A stretch of 64,000 nt of DNA from Holdemania massiliensis (GTDB lineage: Bacteria > Bacillota_I > Bacilli_A > Erysipelotrichales > Erysipelotrichaceae). The stretch spans positions 2,542,001-2,606,000 of the forward strand of contig NZ_JAKNTK010000001.1 of NCBI RefSeq assembly GCF_022440805.1, given 5' to 3'. Position 1 is the stretch's first letter. Each line of letters starts with the position of its first letter. Positions 41,990 through 51,226 of this stretch are shown one piece after another. Made by a program: the position numbers and the translations under genes. The notes beneath the pieces are model-generated. The model searched no databases, had not been told where the DNA came from, and saw only the letters and a program-made list of their open reading frames with translations.

Positions 41990-42799
41990 ATGACCTGTAT
42001 AAAGGTAATGACCTTCAATTTAAAAAATGATTTGTTTTTTACCCGAAAGAATCTGCGCTGGGATACCCGCAGGCAGTATGTCCGCAATCTGATCGCTTCG
42101 ACCTCTCCCGATATCATCGGCGTCCAGGAGTTAAGCGATTTAATGCGTGAACAGCTGCAGGCGCTTTTGCCGCAATATCAGTTTGTCGGCCAGGCCCGCA
42201 ACCGCAGACGGCAGTTCATGAACGAACATTCGGATATTTTGTTTCTAAAGGATCGCTTTGATCTGCTGGGCGAAAAAACATTCTGGCTTTCCAAACAGCC
42301 GGATCAAGCCGGCAGCCGCACCTGGACAAGCATTTTTCCGCGGATCTGCACGATGGTCCATTTGAAAGATCGTGAAACCGAACAAGTTTTCCGAGTCTTC
42401 AATACGCATCTGGATCATCTGCTTTCGTACACCCGGACATTTGAGGTCCGTACGATTATCAGTGAAATGCAGCGGCTGCAGAAAGAAGCGACCTGTCCCC
42501 TGATTTTAATGGGGGATCTGAATTCCACGCTGTCCAGTCCGGCGCTGCAGTTATTGACGATGCCGGAGAATCGGCTGCATCTGAAGCCGGTCTATGATTC
42601 CTCGGCCATGTTCAATACTCTCCACTATGGCAAAGGCCGGCTGAAAGAAGACCGGCAGCCGATTGACTACATCTACGTCAGCGAGGAATTTGATGTTCAT
42701 TCGACGCGGATTATCACGACCTGCTTTAACGGATTGTATCCATCGGATCACTATCCAGTCATTTGTCACCTGGTTAAGAAAGGAAACACAGAATCATGA
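41990..42799 (+). CDS. Endonuclease/exonuclease/phosphatase-family protein
   Basis: 269 aa, EEP fold: MTFNLKNDL (Asn), IIGVQELSDL (metal Glu), LMGDLNSTLSSPAL (Asp/Asn) and the final SDHYPVICHL (His). Members hydrolyse phosphodiesters in nucleic acids or lipids. The substrate is not clear, and a cytosolic location follows from the lack of a signal. ATG 41990 is chosen because the promoter -10 overlaps the first codons of the longer frame. It overlaps the first chrA by ATGA. Confidence 0.85.
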   Translation: MTCIKVMTFNLKNDLFFTRKNLRWDTRRQYVRNLIASTSPDIIGVQELSDLMREQLQALLPQYQFVGQARNRRRQFMNEHSDILFLKDRFDLLGEKTFWLSKQPDQAGSRTWTSIFPRICTMVHLKDRETEQVFRVFNTHLDHLLSYTRTFEVRTIISEMQRLQKEATCPLILMGDLNSTLSSPALQLLTMPENRLHLKPVYDSSAMFNTLHYGKGRLKEDRQPIDYIYVSEEFDVHSTRIITTCFNGLYPSDHYPVICHLVKKGNTES

Positions 42800-43338
42800 G
42801 GGATTATTTGGAATTGTTTGCAACCTTCAGCAAGCTGGGGCTGTTCACGTTCGGCGGCGGTTATGCCATGCTTCCGCTGCTGGAATCAGAAATCGTGGAA
42901 AAGAAAAAATGGGCGACTTACGATGAAATCACCAATTACTACGCCGTCGGCCAGTGTACGCCGGGCATCATTGCGGTGAATGTATCGACATTTATCGGTT
43001 ATTATCAAAAAGGGATCCTGGGCGCAGTGGTATCGACCTTCGGCTTTGTTTTCCCCTCGCTGATCATCATCGTGATCATCGCGGCTTTCATTCAGAACTT
43101 CGCCAGCCTGGCGATCGTCCAGCATGCGCTTGCCGGCCTGCGCGTCGGCGTCTGCGTCTTGGTGCTGACCTCGGTCTACAAGCTGATTAAAAACGGTGTA
43201 AAAGACAGCTTTGGCGTAATCCTGTTTATCTTCGCCTTCCTCTTATCGCTGTTTACGAATATTTCGGTTGTCTTTATTACACTGGGCGCCGGTTTGTTCG
43301 GCTTTTTGAAATATAAGCTGGGAGGGAAGAAAGCATGA
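42796..43338 (+). CDS. chrA: Chromate transporter half (ChrA N-type)
   Basis: 180 aa, five to six helices. FATFSKLGLFTFGGGYAMLPLLE and YYAVGQCTPGIIAVNVSTFIGY are the ChrA domain signatures. It is a half-length (SCHR) protein that pairs with the next gene to form the transporter. Such pairs export chromate in some bacteria, but the natural substrate in an anaerobe is not known. Coupled by ATGA at both ends. Confidence 0.92.
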   Translation: MRDYLELFATFSKLGLFTFGGGYAMLPLLESEIVEKKKWATYDEITNYYAVGQCTPGIIAVNVSTFIGYYQKGILGAVVSTFGFVFPSLIIIVIIAAFIQNFASLAIVQHALAGLRVGVCVLVLTSVYKLIKNGVKDSFGVILFIFAFLLSLFTNISVVFITLGAGLFGFLKYKLGGKKA

Positions 43339-43901
43339 GCATCCTGATTCAGTTATTCCTGGAATTTTTCAAGATCGGTTTGTTCGCCGTCGGCGGGGGA
43401 TTGGCAACGATTCCCTTCCTGCATCAGCTGGCTGAAAAATACACCTGGTTTACCGTTGAAACCTTAGTCGACATGATTGCCATCTCAGAATCCACGCCGG
43501 GAGCGATGGGTGTGAATATGGCCACCTACAGCGGTTTTACAACAGCCGGCATCCCCGGCTCGCTCATCGCGACCTTAGGTTTGGTTCTGCCGAGCATTGT
43601 GATCATCATTATCATCGCACACTTCTTAAAACAGTTCAGTGACAGCCCGGTTGTCAAAGCGATCTTTACCGGTCTAAAACCTGCAGTCGCGGCCTTGATC
43701 CTGTGTGCGGCGCTGAATCTGGTCAATGTTTCAGTCATCAATCTCAGTGCCTTTCAAGCCTCCGGCAATCTGGTCGATCTGTTTCCGTTAAAAAACATTC
43801 TCTTATTTGCGATCTTGTTATTCCTGACGACCAAAATCAAAAAACATCCGATTGTCTGGATTGCCTTATCGGCAGCCGTTGGTGTTCTGTTTCAGTTTTG
43901 A
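43335..43901 (+). CDS. chrA: Chromate transporter half (ChrA C-type)
   Basis: 188 aa, partner of the preceding gene. LEFFKIGLFAVGGGLATIPFLHQL and AISESTPGAMGVNMATYSGF repeat the ChrA signatures in a diverged form. Homologous to the first half, as expected from an ancient duplication. Four-base overlap ensures equal synthesis. Ends in a terminator. Confidence 0.92.
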   Translation: MSILIQLFLEFFKIGLFAVGGGLATIPFLHQLAEKYTWFTVETLVDMIAISESTPGAMGVNMATYSGFTTAGIPGSLIATLGLVLPSIVIIIIIAHFLKQFSDSPVVKAIFTGLKPAVAALILCAALNLVNVSVINLSAFQASGNLVDLFPLKNILLFAILLFLTTKIKKHPIVWIALSAAVGVLFQF

Positions 43902-43904
43902 TCG

Positions 43905-43936
43905 TAAATCTCTCCTTGACCGGGGAGATTTTTTTA
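43905..43936 (+). terminator. Terminator of the chrA unit
   Basis: AATCTCTCC pairs with GGGGAGATT, then six T. Confidence 0.85.
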
Positions 43937-44082
43937 TGCTTCCGTAAGACCTGAGCAGCAAGAGAAAAATATCGGGATGGATACTGAAATAAATGTGGAT
44001 AACTGTTCAGCTCCTGAAGAACAGCAAAGGCACGGCAAACTGAACACAGATAAACTATCATCTCATTCCAATCGTATTCAAG

Positions 44083-44110
44083 CACAGAAAACCCGCGGAT
44101 TAACCGCGGG
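44083..44110 (-). terminator. Terminator of the PadR-flavodoxin unit
   Basis: Minus strand CCCGCGG-TTAAT-CCGCGGG then TTTTCTG. The stop codon lies in the loop. Confidence 0.8.
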
Positions 44111-45728
44111 CAATCTTTGCCGGATACCATTTTTCAAACCAGACAGTAAACATCCCCATCGCCATCGGGCTGAGGGTATTGATCAGAATTGCAGCCTGCG
44201 GCCATCCGCTATGCATCAGGATTAAAGTCCAGAGAGCGCTCAGGACATAAAGCCCGCCCCAGCAGCAGGACAGAATGCGATTGGCCCTCATGAATACCGG
44301 ATTCTGCAAAGCATCATCCCCATGATAATTTTCCTTCACATAATGAGCGCTCAGGGGAATCGTTGTTCCGCAGGAAACCAGCCACAACAGGCCAAAGCCG
44401 AGATAGGAGAGAGGAACAAGCAGTCTTTCATCCCCTCCCTGCACCGCCAGCAAGCCGATTCCGCCGACAAGCAGCCCGGACAGCGCGTCATAGACCGTCA
44501 GCTGCCATTTCTGCCCGGCCAAAGTCAATAGGAGTGCAGCAGCGACCGCCAGACTCCCGCCGAAATTCTGAGAAATCGGCAGCAGCGTCCACAGACAGCA
44601 CCACGGCAGGATCAACAGAAGCATGTTGGTCTTTTTTCTAATCTGAACTTGATCAGGCTGACTTTGCGGAGCGTGCGGGCCGCTGAAATAATGATCCCAT
44701 TCCATTAACAGACTGAGATCTCCCAACGTTTTGTAGCGGCCTTCCATCATTGCCTGATCCCCCCGCATTTCCCCGCGGGCAATCGCCTGCCAGACGTTTA
44801 ACGGCGTTTCAACGCGGGTCGTATAGGCCCCGCCATTCAGCGCACGAAGTTCACAGTTTTCTCCCAGCACAAGCTGATATCCGACTTCTACATCCGTATA
44901 GTAAATCTCCAATACCTTTTCTTTTCCATCAAAAGCGACCGGATTGTACATCGCCGCCATCTGCTGCGTAAAACGCTCCGCCTGACGGATTTTCGAGGCT
45001 CGGCCATCCTCTGCTTCTTGCGGATTGGCAATATTCCAGCTGGCATTGGCTAAGGCTATGAACTGAACTCTCGGCAAAAGCGGCGTCCTTAACCGCTTTA
45101 GCGTTGGAGCAGACACGGCTTGTGAAACCGCGTATTCCCGACCAGCCTGCCGAACATGTGTCAAATAGGCCGCGGTTACCTTCCGCAGCTCCGGACGGGC
45201 AAAGAGCTCACCCTGCGGACAAAGAATTTTCAATCCATCCCCAAAGATCAGATCAAACTGTTGGATCAGCGCCTCATAATTCTGATCCACTGTATAAAAA
45301 CCACAGGTTGAAATCAAGATCGTTTTGGCTTGGGCTTGAGGATAACGCCTTGGATGAACTGCCCGGCCGCCAGCCCCGACTTCAATCCATGGCAGATTCA
45401 GCGGCAGACAGCGGTCAAGCACGGTTTTTACTGGTCCCGGCATGCCATAGTAATACAGCGGAAAACTCCACAGAATCCAATCGGCGTCTAGCATTTCCTC
45501 CAGGATCGCAGCCATCTCATCCCCAATCACGCACCGCCCCGGCGTTGCCGTCCAGCAGCTGAAACAGCCGCGGCAGGATTCAATGGACAGTTCGCTGAGG
45601 GTCAAGGTCTTCACGCTCAGCTTGGCCTTCAGTTCGTCTTTCATGCCCTCAACAAACGCCTGCGTCAGTTGATAGGTATTGCTTGAGGTCCCACGCGGAC
45701 TTCCGTTAAGCACCAGAATTTTCATCAT
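44100..45728 (-). CDS. Flavodoxin-like reductase fused to a membrane domain
   Basis: 542 aa, an unusual three-part protein. Residues 1-190 are a flavodoxin-fold NADPH-dependent FMN reductase (MMKILVLNGSPRGTSSNTYQL, SCRGCFSCW, SFPLYYYGMPGPVKTVLDR). Residues about 260-350 look like an SCP2-type lipid-binding domain (LEIYYTDVEVGYQLVLGENC ... PLNVWQAIARGEMRG). Residues 370-540 carry five to six helices. It may move electrons to a lipid-soluble or membrane partner. It overlaps the PadR gene by 23 bases. Confidence 0.75.
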   Translation of the reverse strand: MMKILVLNGSPRGTSSNTYQLTQAFVEGMKDELKAKLSVKTLTLSELSIESCRGCFSCWTATPGRCVIGDEMAAILEEMLDADWILWSFPLYYYGMPGPVKTVLDRCLPLNLPWIEVGAGGRAVHPRRYPQAQAKTILISTCGFYTVDQNYEALIQQFDLIFGDGLKILCPQGELFARPELRKVTAAYLTHVRQAGREYAVSQAVSAPTLKRLRTPLLPRVQFIALANASWNIANPQEAEDGRASKIRQAERFTQQMAAMYNPVAFDGKEKVLEIYYTDVEVGYQLVLGENCELRALNGGAYTTRVETPLNVWQAIARGEMRGDQAMMEGRYKTLGDLSLLMEWDHYFSGPHAPQSQPDQVQIRKKTNMLLLILPWCCLWTLLPISQNFGGSLAVAAALLLTLAGQKWQLTVYDALSGLLVGGIGLLAVQGGDERLLVPLSYLGFGLLWLVSCGTTIPLSAHYVKENYHGDDALQNPVFMRANRILSCCWGGLYVLSALWTLILMHSGWPQAAILINTLSPMAMGMFTVWFEKWYPAKIARG

Positions 45729-46275
45729 GATTGTCCTTCAGCCTTTCCATGCAGCGATTAACCCAATCCAGACACATCCGGCTGTAAGCCAGTCCGAAGT
45801 CTGCGGTCATTTCCCAATACAGCGCATCCTGGGGCGCTTGGGTCAGCGTCTGATACTGAGCGATGACTCCGCCAACCTGCTCCATCTGTCTCAGCTGAGC
45901 TTGATAAGCCTGCGCCAATCGCTGAAGACTTTCGATATTGTTCTGCGGTGATCGCTCAGCCGAAAAGAATAACCGCAGCAGCACTTCGCTGCGCGTCGGC
46001 ATCATTTCCGCAGGCAGCTCGCTTTCCAGCCAGCGCTGCAGTTCCGCTTTGCCAACAGGCGTTATTGAATACACCCGCTTATTCGGTTTGTCCGACTGCA
46101 CCTCAATCCGCGACTGAAGCCAGCCTAAGGTCTCCATCTGATTCAGTTCCCGGTAAATCTGACTTGTCTGCGCCTGCCAAAAATAAGACAGCGAATCGTT
46201 AAACGCTTTAGCCAGCTCGTAACCTGTCATTTCTCCATAATTCAGCAAGCCAAGCAGTCCTTGCCGCAAAGCCAT
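45706..46275 (-). CDS. PadR-family regulator (long type)
   Basis: 189 aa: winged helix (QGLLGLLNYGEMTGYELAKAF, TSQIYRELNQMETLGWL, RVYSITPVGKAEL) and a C-terminal helical dimer domain (Vir_act_alpha_C type). It likely represses itself and the overlapping flavodoxin gene. The frame extends upstream to 46344; ATG 46275 after GGAGG fits best. Confidence 0.88.
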   Translation of the reverse strand: MALRQGLLGLLNYGEMTGYELAKAFNDSLSYFWQAQTSQIYRELNQMETLGWLQSRIEVQSDKPNKRVYSITPVGKAELQRWLESELPAEMMPTRSEVLLRLFFSAERSPQNNIESLQRLAQAYQAQLRQMEQVGGVIAQYQTLTQAPQDALYWEMTADFGLAYSRMCLDWVNRCMERLKDNHDENSGA

Positions 46276-46410
46276 CGCAATCACTCCTCCATATTCCACT
46301 TGTAGAATATCATCCTTTGATAAAAATGTAAAGCAGCACTTCAAACACCAACTGTGACGGAATAATGCTGAAGAAGATCAAAGCCTCATCCCGCTTCCTC
46401 GCAAATACAA

Positions 46411-46595
46411 AAAAAGCCTTCGTTGGAAGACTTTCTTTGTGACCTAAAGGGTTGATATGATTCCCGGCAATAACCAGGTGGGTACCCTGTTCAGATTTTT
46501 AGGATTCTCTGATAAATCAGAGTTTTCGACACCAAACTGAAACGTCCGGGTTCCCATATATCAAGTGTTGGAAATATATGTGTTCCCTTTAGGCA
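46411..46595 (-). ncRNA. ssrS: 6S-like RNA
   Basis: Transcript start about 46595, set by -10 TATAAT (46601-46606). Its 5' end CCTAAAGGG (46585-46593) pairs perfectly with CCCTTTAGG (46443-46451), giving a closing stem around a long rod of partly paired segments (GGGAACCCGG with CCGGGAATC) and a terminal hairpin CTCTGATT..ATCAGAG. A terminator (AGTCTTC-CAAC-GAAGGCT, T7) ends it. 6S-1 RNA of B. subtilis also lies downstream of aspS. 6S RNA binds RNA polymerase by mimicking an open promoter. Confidence 0.75.
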
Positions 46596-46659
46596 TTAGT
46601 ATTATAGCACGCATTTTTTTATTTATGAATGCTTGACATTTGGAAACTTATAGAAAGTG

Positions 46660-48402
46660 TTATTTTTCCAGTGCAATGTGCAATTCTTTCAGCTGTTTTT
46701 CATCCACCGTGTTCGGAGCTTCACTCATCAGATCTGAAGCACTGGCGGTTTTCGGGAATGCCACAACGTCGCGGATGTTGTCCGTACCGGCTAAGATCAT
46801 GACCAAGCGTTCCAGACCGATGCCCACGCCGCCATGCGGCGGAGTGCCGTAACGGAAGGCATCAATGAAGAAGCCAAATTTTTCGCGCGCTTCCTCCATC
46901 GACATACCGATCGCTTCAAAAACCTTTTCCTGCACATGCTGATCATGAATCCGGATGGATCCGCTCAGCAGCTCATATCCGTTGAGAACCAAGTCATAGG
47001 CACGGGAATAACAGTTTTCCGGATCGCTCATCAGCTTGTCCACATCTTCCAGATTCGGGCTGGTAAACGGATGGTGGGCAGCGACATAGCGCTGTTCTTC
47101 CTCGCTGTACTCAAACATCGGGAAATTCGTAACCCACAGGAAGTTGAACTGACTTTCATCAATCAGCTTCAGCTGACGTCCCAGCTTGACCCGCAGCGCA
47201 CCCAAGGCCGTCTGTGCAACCTTAGCTTTATCGGCAATCATAAAAATTAGATCGTTGTCGTGTAATCCCAGCGTTTCAATCAATGCTGTCTTTTCTTCCG
47301 GTTTCAGCACCTTCGCTACCGATCCGCTCAGTTCGCCGTTCGCCATTTTCAGCCAAGCCAGCGCCTTCGCTCCGTAGATTTTGACAAATTCCTGAAGCTT
47401 GTCAATTTCCTTGCGGGAAAACTGATCGGCTGCCTGCGCAGCAACGATCGCCCCTACCATGCCTTTCGGCTGTTCCAGCACGTTCTTAAAGACGGTAAAT
47501 TCTGTATTCTGAAATAACTCGCTGACATTCTGGATTTCCATACCGAAACGGGTATCCGGTTTATCTGAGCCGTAGCGGGCCATGCATTCGTTATAGGTTA
47601 AGCGCGGGAAGGCGGACAGCTCCACCTGTTTCAGGTTCCGGAAGAGTTCCTTCATCAAGCCTTCGACGATTGTCCAGACCTGTTCTTCATCGACAAAGCT
47701 CATCTCGATATCAATCTGTGTGAATTCCGGCTGGCGGTCTGCACGCAGATCTTCATCACGGAAGCAGCGGGCGATCTGGAAATATTTTTCAATCCCGCCG
47801 ACCATCAGCAGCTGCTTGTAAATCTGCGGCGACTGCGGCAGAGCGAAGAACTTCCCCTTGAAAATCCGCGAAGGCACAAGGTAATCACGGGCCCCTTCCG
47901 GTGTGGATTTGCACAGAATTGGCGTTTCCACTTCAATAAAGCCCTGGTCTGACAAATAATTGCGCGTCAGCATCGTCACCTTGTGGCGCAGCATCAGGTT
48001 GTTCTGAATCGGTGCGCGGCGCAGGTCGAGATAGCGATATTTCAGACGCGTATCTTCCAGTGCGTCGGTTTCATCGGCAATGATCATCGGTGTTGTTTCC
48101 GCGGTGTTGACGATCGTGATCGCTTCCGCATAAACCTCAATGTCGCCGGTCGCCATCTTCGGATTTTTATCCTGACGTTCAACGACCTTGCCTTCTACCT
48201 GCAGGATGTATTCATTGCGGACATCCTTCACCTGTTCCGCTAGTTTTTCATCTACGGTAATCTGTACGATCCCGCTGCGGTCGCGCAGATCGATGAATAC
48301 CAAAGCGCCTAAGTTGCGGCGGCGGCTGACCCAGCCGACCAACGTGACCGGCTCGCCGACGTGAGCTAAGCGCAGCTCTCCGTTTTGATGTGTGCGTTTC
48401 AT
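46660..48402 (-). CDS. aspS: Aspartyl-tRNA synthetase
   Basis: 580 aa, bacterial type: anticodon-binding OB fold (VTLVGWVSRRRNLGALVFIDLRDRSG), class II motif 1 (FIEVETPILCKSTPEGARDY), motif 2 (FRDEDLRADRQPEFTQID), the GAD insertion domain (about 285-420) and motif 3 (GVGIGLERLVM). Charges tRNA-Asp. It overlaps hisS by ATGA and is thus under the T-box upstream of hisS. Confidence 0.97.
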   Translation of the reverse strand: MKRTHQNGELRLAHVGEPVTLVGWVSRRRNLGALVFIDLRDRSGIVQITVDEKLAEQVKDVRNEYILQVEGKVVERQDKNPKMATGDIEVYAEAITIVNTAETTPMIIADETDALEDTRLKYRYLDLRRAPIQNNLMLRHKVTMLTRNYLSDQGFIEVETPILCKSTPEGARDYLVPSRIFKGKFFALPQSPQIYKQLLMVGGIEKYFQIARCFRDEDLRADRQPEFTQIDIEMSFVDEEQVWTIVEGLMKELFRNLKQVELSAFPRLTYNECMARYGSDKPDTRFGMEIQNVSELFQNTEFTVFKNVLEQPKGMVGAIVAAQAADQFSRKEIDKLQEFVKIYGAKALAWLKMANGELSGSVAKVLKPEEKTALIETLGLHDNDLIFMIADKAKVAQTALGALRVKLGRQLKLIDESQFNFLWVTNFPMFEYSEEEQRYVAAHHPFTSPNLEDVDKLMSDPENCYSRAYDLVLNGYELLSGSIRIHDQHVQEKVFEAIGMSMEEAREKFGFFIDAFRYGTPPHGGVGIGLERLVMILAGTDNIRDVVAFPKTASASDLMSEAPNTVDEKQLKELHIALEK

Positions 48403-49688
48403 GCTTGTTCTTCCCCTTCCTGTTGGAAATAAGCGTCCAGTGTGGCGATCAGTTCATCCTGATCAATCGTAATCTGGCGCTGCTGATCAATAAATTTGAC
48501 GTTCACCTGATGATTCGCGGCTTCGCTTTCCCCGGCAATCACCGCGACTTTGGCTTTGCGCCGATCTACCGATTTAAACTGTGCTTTCAGCGAACGCGGC
48601 TGAATGTTGAATTCGGTATGGTAACCGGCAGCCCGGCACTGCGTCGCCAGTTCCAGTGGCAGCGTGCCAACCTCACCTAAGGCCATGACGTAGACATCCA
48701 GGCTTTCTTCTTCGCCCAGTTCCACTTCTTCAGCTTCGGCTAGGATCATCAAGCGTTCCAGCCCCATCGCAAAACCAACCCCCGACATTTGCGGACCGCC
48801 GAAATATTCGACCAAGCCATCGTAGCGGCCGCCGGCGAAAACCGTGGCCTGCGAACCGGATTCCGGATGTGTGGAAACAACCTCAAAAACGGTATGCGTA
48901 TAGTAGTCCAATCCCCGCACCAGCTTATCGTCAATTTCATACGGAATTTCCAACGCGTCCAGCGCCGCCAGCACCTGATCAAAATAGTCCTTGGATTCCG
49001 GAGTTAAATATTCCTGCAGCGAGGGCACGTTCTGCATGCTCGGATGTTCGCTGTCAACCTTGCAATCGAGTAAGCGCAAAGGATTTTGTTCATAGCGCCG
49101 CTGACAATCCGCGCACAGCTCACTCACACTGTCTTTGAAATGTTCGCGCAATGCCCCGCGGTAGGCCGTCCGGCTGGCATCATCGCCCAGTGTGTTGATC
49201 AGCACTTTGACCTGACTTAAGCCTAAAGCCTTGACGATACTGTAGCCCAGCGCGATGACCTCGGCGTCGATCAGCGGACTCTTCATCCCAATGTTTTCAA
49301 TTCCGAACTGATTAAACTGACGGTAACGGCCTTTCTGCGGACGTTCATAGCGGAACATTTCACCCATGTAATACAGTTTGGCCGGCATTTCCAGGCGTCC
49401 ATACATCTTGTGCTGAACAAAGCTGCGAACAACGCCGGCCGTTCCTTCCGGCCGCAGCGTCAGTGAATCTTCACCATGCACCGAGAAGGTATACATTTCT
49501 TTATTGACCATATCAGAGCTGTCATTTTCCCGTTTGAACACCCGCGTATCCTCAAAAACCGGCGTGCGGATTTCTTCATACCCATAAACATCGCAGAGAT
49601 TGCGGATTAAATCTTCTACTTTCTGCCATTTGCGCGTCGCCTCCGGAAGCAAATCCTGCGTGCCGCGCGGAGTCTGGTAATTCTCCAT
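48399..49688 (-). CDS. hisS: Histidyl-tRNA synthetase
   Basis: 429 aa. Opens MENYQTPRGTQDLLPE; class II motif 2 (FRYERPQKGRYRQFNQFG), the His-A motif region LVRGLDYYTHTVFEV, motif 3 (GVGFAMGLERLMI) and the C-terminal anticodon domain. Three ATGs in a row follow AAAGGAGG; 49688 gives the best spacing. Charges tRNA-His, which is also encoded in this window. Cotranscribed with aspS. Confidence 0.97.
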   Translation of the reverse strand: MENYQTPRGTQDLLPEATRKWQKVEDLIRNLCDVYGYEEIRTPVFEDTRVFKRENDSSDMVNKEMYTFSVHGEDSLTLRPEGTAGVVRSFVQHKMYGRLEMPAKLYYMGEMFRYERPQKGRYRQFNQFGIENIGMKSPLIDAEVIALGYSIVKALGLSQVKVLINTLGDDASRTAYRGALREHFKDSVSELCADCQRRYEQNPLRLLDCKVDSEHPSMQNVPSLQEYLTPESKDYFDQVLAALDALEIPYEIDDKLVRGLDYYTHTVFEVVSTHPESGSQATVFAGGRYDGLVEYFGGPQMSGVGFAMGLERLMILAEAEEVELGEEESLDVYVMALGEVGTLPLELATQCRAAGYHTEFNIQPRSLKAQFKSVDRRKAKVAVIAGESEAANHQVNVKFIDQQRQITIDQDELIATLDAYFQQEGEEQA

Positions 49689-49736
49689 CATCATTTCCTC
49701 CTTTACGTGTTCAAGAACCACTACGATCATTCCACA

Positions 49737-49961
49737 AAAAAAAACGCCCTCTAAGGACGCTTCATCTGCGTGGTACCACCTTAGTTCACGAAATTCCTTC
49801 GTGCCCTCTTTCCGATAACGCCGGAAATTCGTCAGCAGCTACTGCTTGTTCACTGCCGCTTCTTGCAAGTGTCGGTTGCCGGAGGTGATAAAGGAAGCTT
49901 ACAGCCTAGACTTCCCTCTCTTGCTTATCCCATTCCAGATCCCTCTTGGTCCTTGAATTTA
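49737..49961 (-). promoter_or_regulatory. T-box leader of hisS-aspS
   Basis: The T-box sequence AGGTGGTACCACG (49769-49781) is followed by a terminator GCGTCC-TTAGA-GGGCGT with a long T-run (49737-49760). Upstream is Stem I with the AGAGAGGGAA and GGCTGTAAG motifs. A segment CGACACTTG near the 3' base of Stem I contains overlapping GAC (Asp) and CAC (His) codons. Promoter TTGTGC-17-TAAACT at 49967-49995. Uncharged tRNA would stabilise antitermination. Confidence 0.92.
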
Positions 49962-49966
49962 TCCCT

Positions 49967-49995
49967 AGTTTAGCACGATTTACTGCTTTGCACAA
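49967..49995 (-). promoter_or_regulatory. Promoter of the hisS-aspS operon
   Basis: Minus strand TTGTGC (49990-49995), 17 bp, TAAACT (49967-49972), a moderate match. Confidence 0.5.
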
Positions 49996-50086
49996 GGGCA
50001 AAACCAAGCTTTTGACGAATCTTGTTTTTTACTATCCTCGGATCATTTTGACTGATGACTGTTGGTTCCGCTTTATAATTATCAGA

Positions 50087-50569
50087 TCAAGCATCAACCT
50101 TCATATTCTTTGTCTCTTTTTCAAAAACTTTCGCTTTCATGCTCCCCTCTTTCTTTCGGAAGCCTCGGGTAACAATAATTCCCACAGCTGCAAAAACCAG
50201 ATAGATGACTATAATATAGTATCTGGAAACATATCCAAAATAGACAGATAAAGCAATCAAACATAAAACTAACAAAGATTCTCCGCCTGCTAATATACAG
50301 CATTCACGCAGGACTGCCACATTAGCATATTTAATGCTGTAATATATTTCTCCGACAAAGCAGAAAGCAAACATCGGAACACAAAATGTCAATGCATAGA
50401 TAAAACTCTGTATAGAATCTAATTGAATAAACAATTCTCTTTCATTTATACATAAATGAAGAAATCCCGGATAAACCAGACTTAGAATTAACGTTATTAA
50501 ACATAAAATATTGGCAGCCGGATCTTTCAAAATCATTTTTTTCATATCTAAATAAATTTTAAACAACAT
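50087..50569 (-). CDS. Four-helix membrane protein, unknown
   Basis: 160 aa with four hydrophobic segments (ILCLITLILSLVYPGFLHL, FIYALTFCVPMFAFCFVG, GGESLLVLCLIALSVYFG and IIVIYLVFAAVGIIVT) and a basic tail. No motif is recognised; it could be an ABC-permease fragment or a standalone membrane protein. The base composition is more A/T-rich than the neighbours. ATG 50569 has GGGTG upstream, a weak ribosome site. Confidence 0.5.
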   Translation of the reverse strand: MLFKIYLDMKKMILKDPAANILCLITLILSLVYPGFLHLCINERELFIQLDSIQSFIYALTFCVPMFAFCFVGEIYYSIKYANVAVLRECCILAGGESLLVLCLIALSVYFGYVSRYYIIVIYLVFAAVGIIVTRGFRKKEGSMKAKVFEKETKNMKVDA

Positions 50570-50740
50570 AATCACCCTGTATTCATTATATTCTTTTTAT
50601 GAATTAAATTCTAGTTTCAAAATCTTTAAATGAAGAGTTACAGATCACTTCTTTCCTTTTTCTTACAATCTGCTTCTGCCTCTAGTCTTTTATTTTCTCC
50701 TTGTGTATCATAAACTTACGAATTGAAGGAGGATCAGTTC

Positions 50741-51211
50741 ATGCGTTATTATATTCGCCAGCGGTTCTTTTCCTGGACCGACAGCTTTGATATTACGGAT
50801 GAGGAGGGTTATGCCGTTTACAGCGTCCGTGCCGATTTATTAGCGTTGTCACATGTGCTTCGGGTCTTTGATGACCAAGATCAGGAAGTCGGCCTCGTCC
50901 GCGAAAAATTATTCCACTTCTTGCCGACATTTGAAGTTGAACTGGATGGAGATCTTGTCGCCGTCATCCGCAAGGAATTTTCATTTCTTCATCCCCGCTA
51001 CCGCATTGACTGCGAAGGGTGGAGTGTTGAAGGAGACCTGTTTGGCTGGGATTATCAAATATACCGTGACGGCGAGCTGTGCGGAACCATCAGCAAGGAG
51101 ATCATTGCCTTGACGGACACGTATGTGATTGATTTTGATGATCCGCAGGATGAGCTGATGGTTGTGATGCTTGTCCTGGCGATTGACGCTGCCAACTGCA
51201 GTGAGCACTAA
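50741..51211 (+). CDS. LURP-one-related (YxjI-like) protein
   Basis: 156 aa with the tubby-like beta barrel pattern of LURP/YxjI proteins: RYYIRQRFFSWTDSFDITDEEG, VLRVFDDQDQEVGLVREK, FEVELDGDLVAVIRKEF and WDYQIYRDGELCGTISKE. The biochemical role of the family is not known. ATG 50741 has GGAGGA upstream. Probably one unit with the next gene (15 bases apart). Confidence 0.85.
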   Translation: MRYYIRQRFFSWTDSFDITDEEGYAVYSVRADLLALSHVLRVFDDQDQEVGLVREKLFHFLPTFEVELDGDLVAVIRKEFSFLHPRYRIDCEGWSVEGDLFGWDYQIYRDGELCGTISKEIIALTDTYVIDFDDPQDELMVVMLVLAIDAANCSEH

Positions 51212-51226
51212 GGCGGAGACTTTCTT

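Noticed and set aside
49946..50251. 101-codon plus-strand frame near the T-box
   Set aside because: It overlaps the hisS promoter and the end of the 50087 gene and has no motif.
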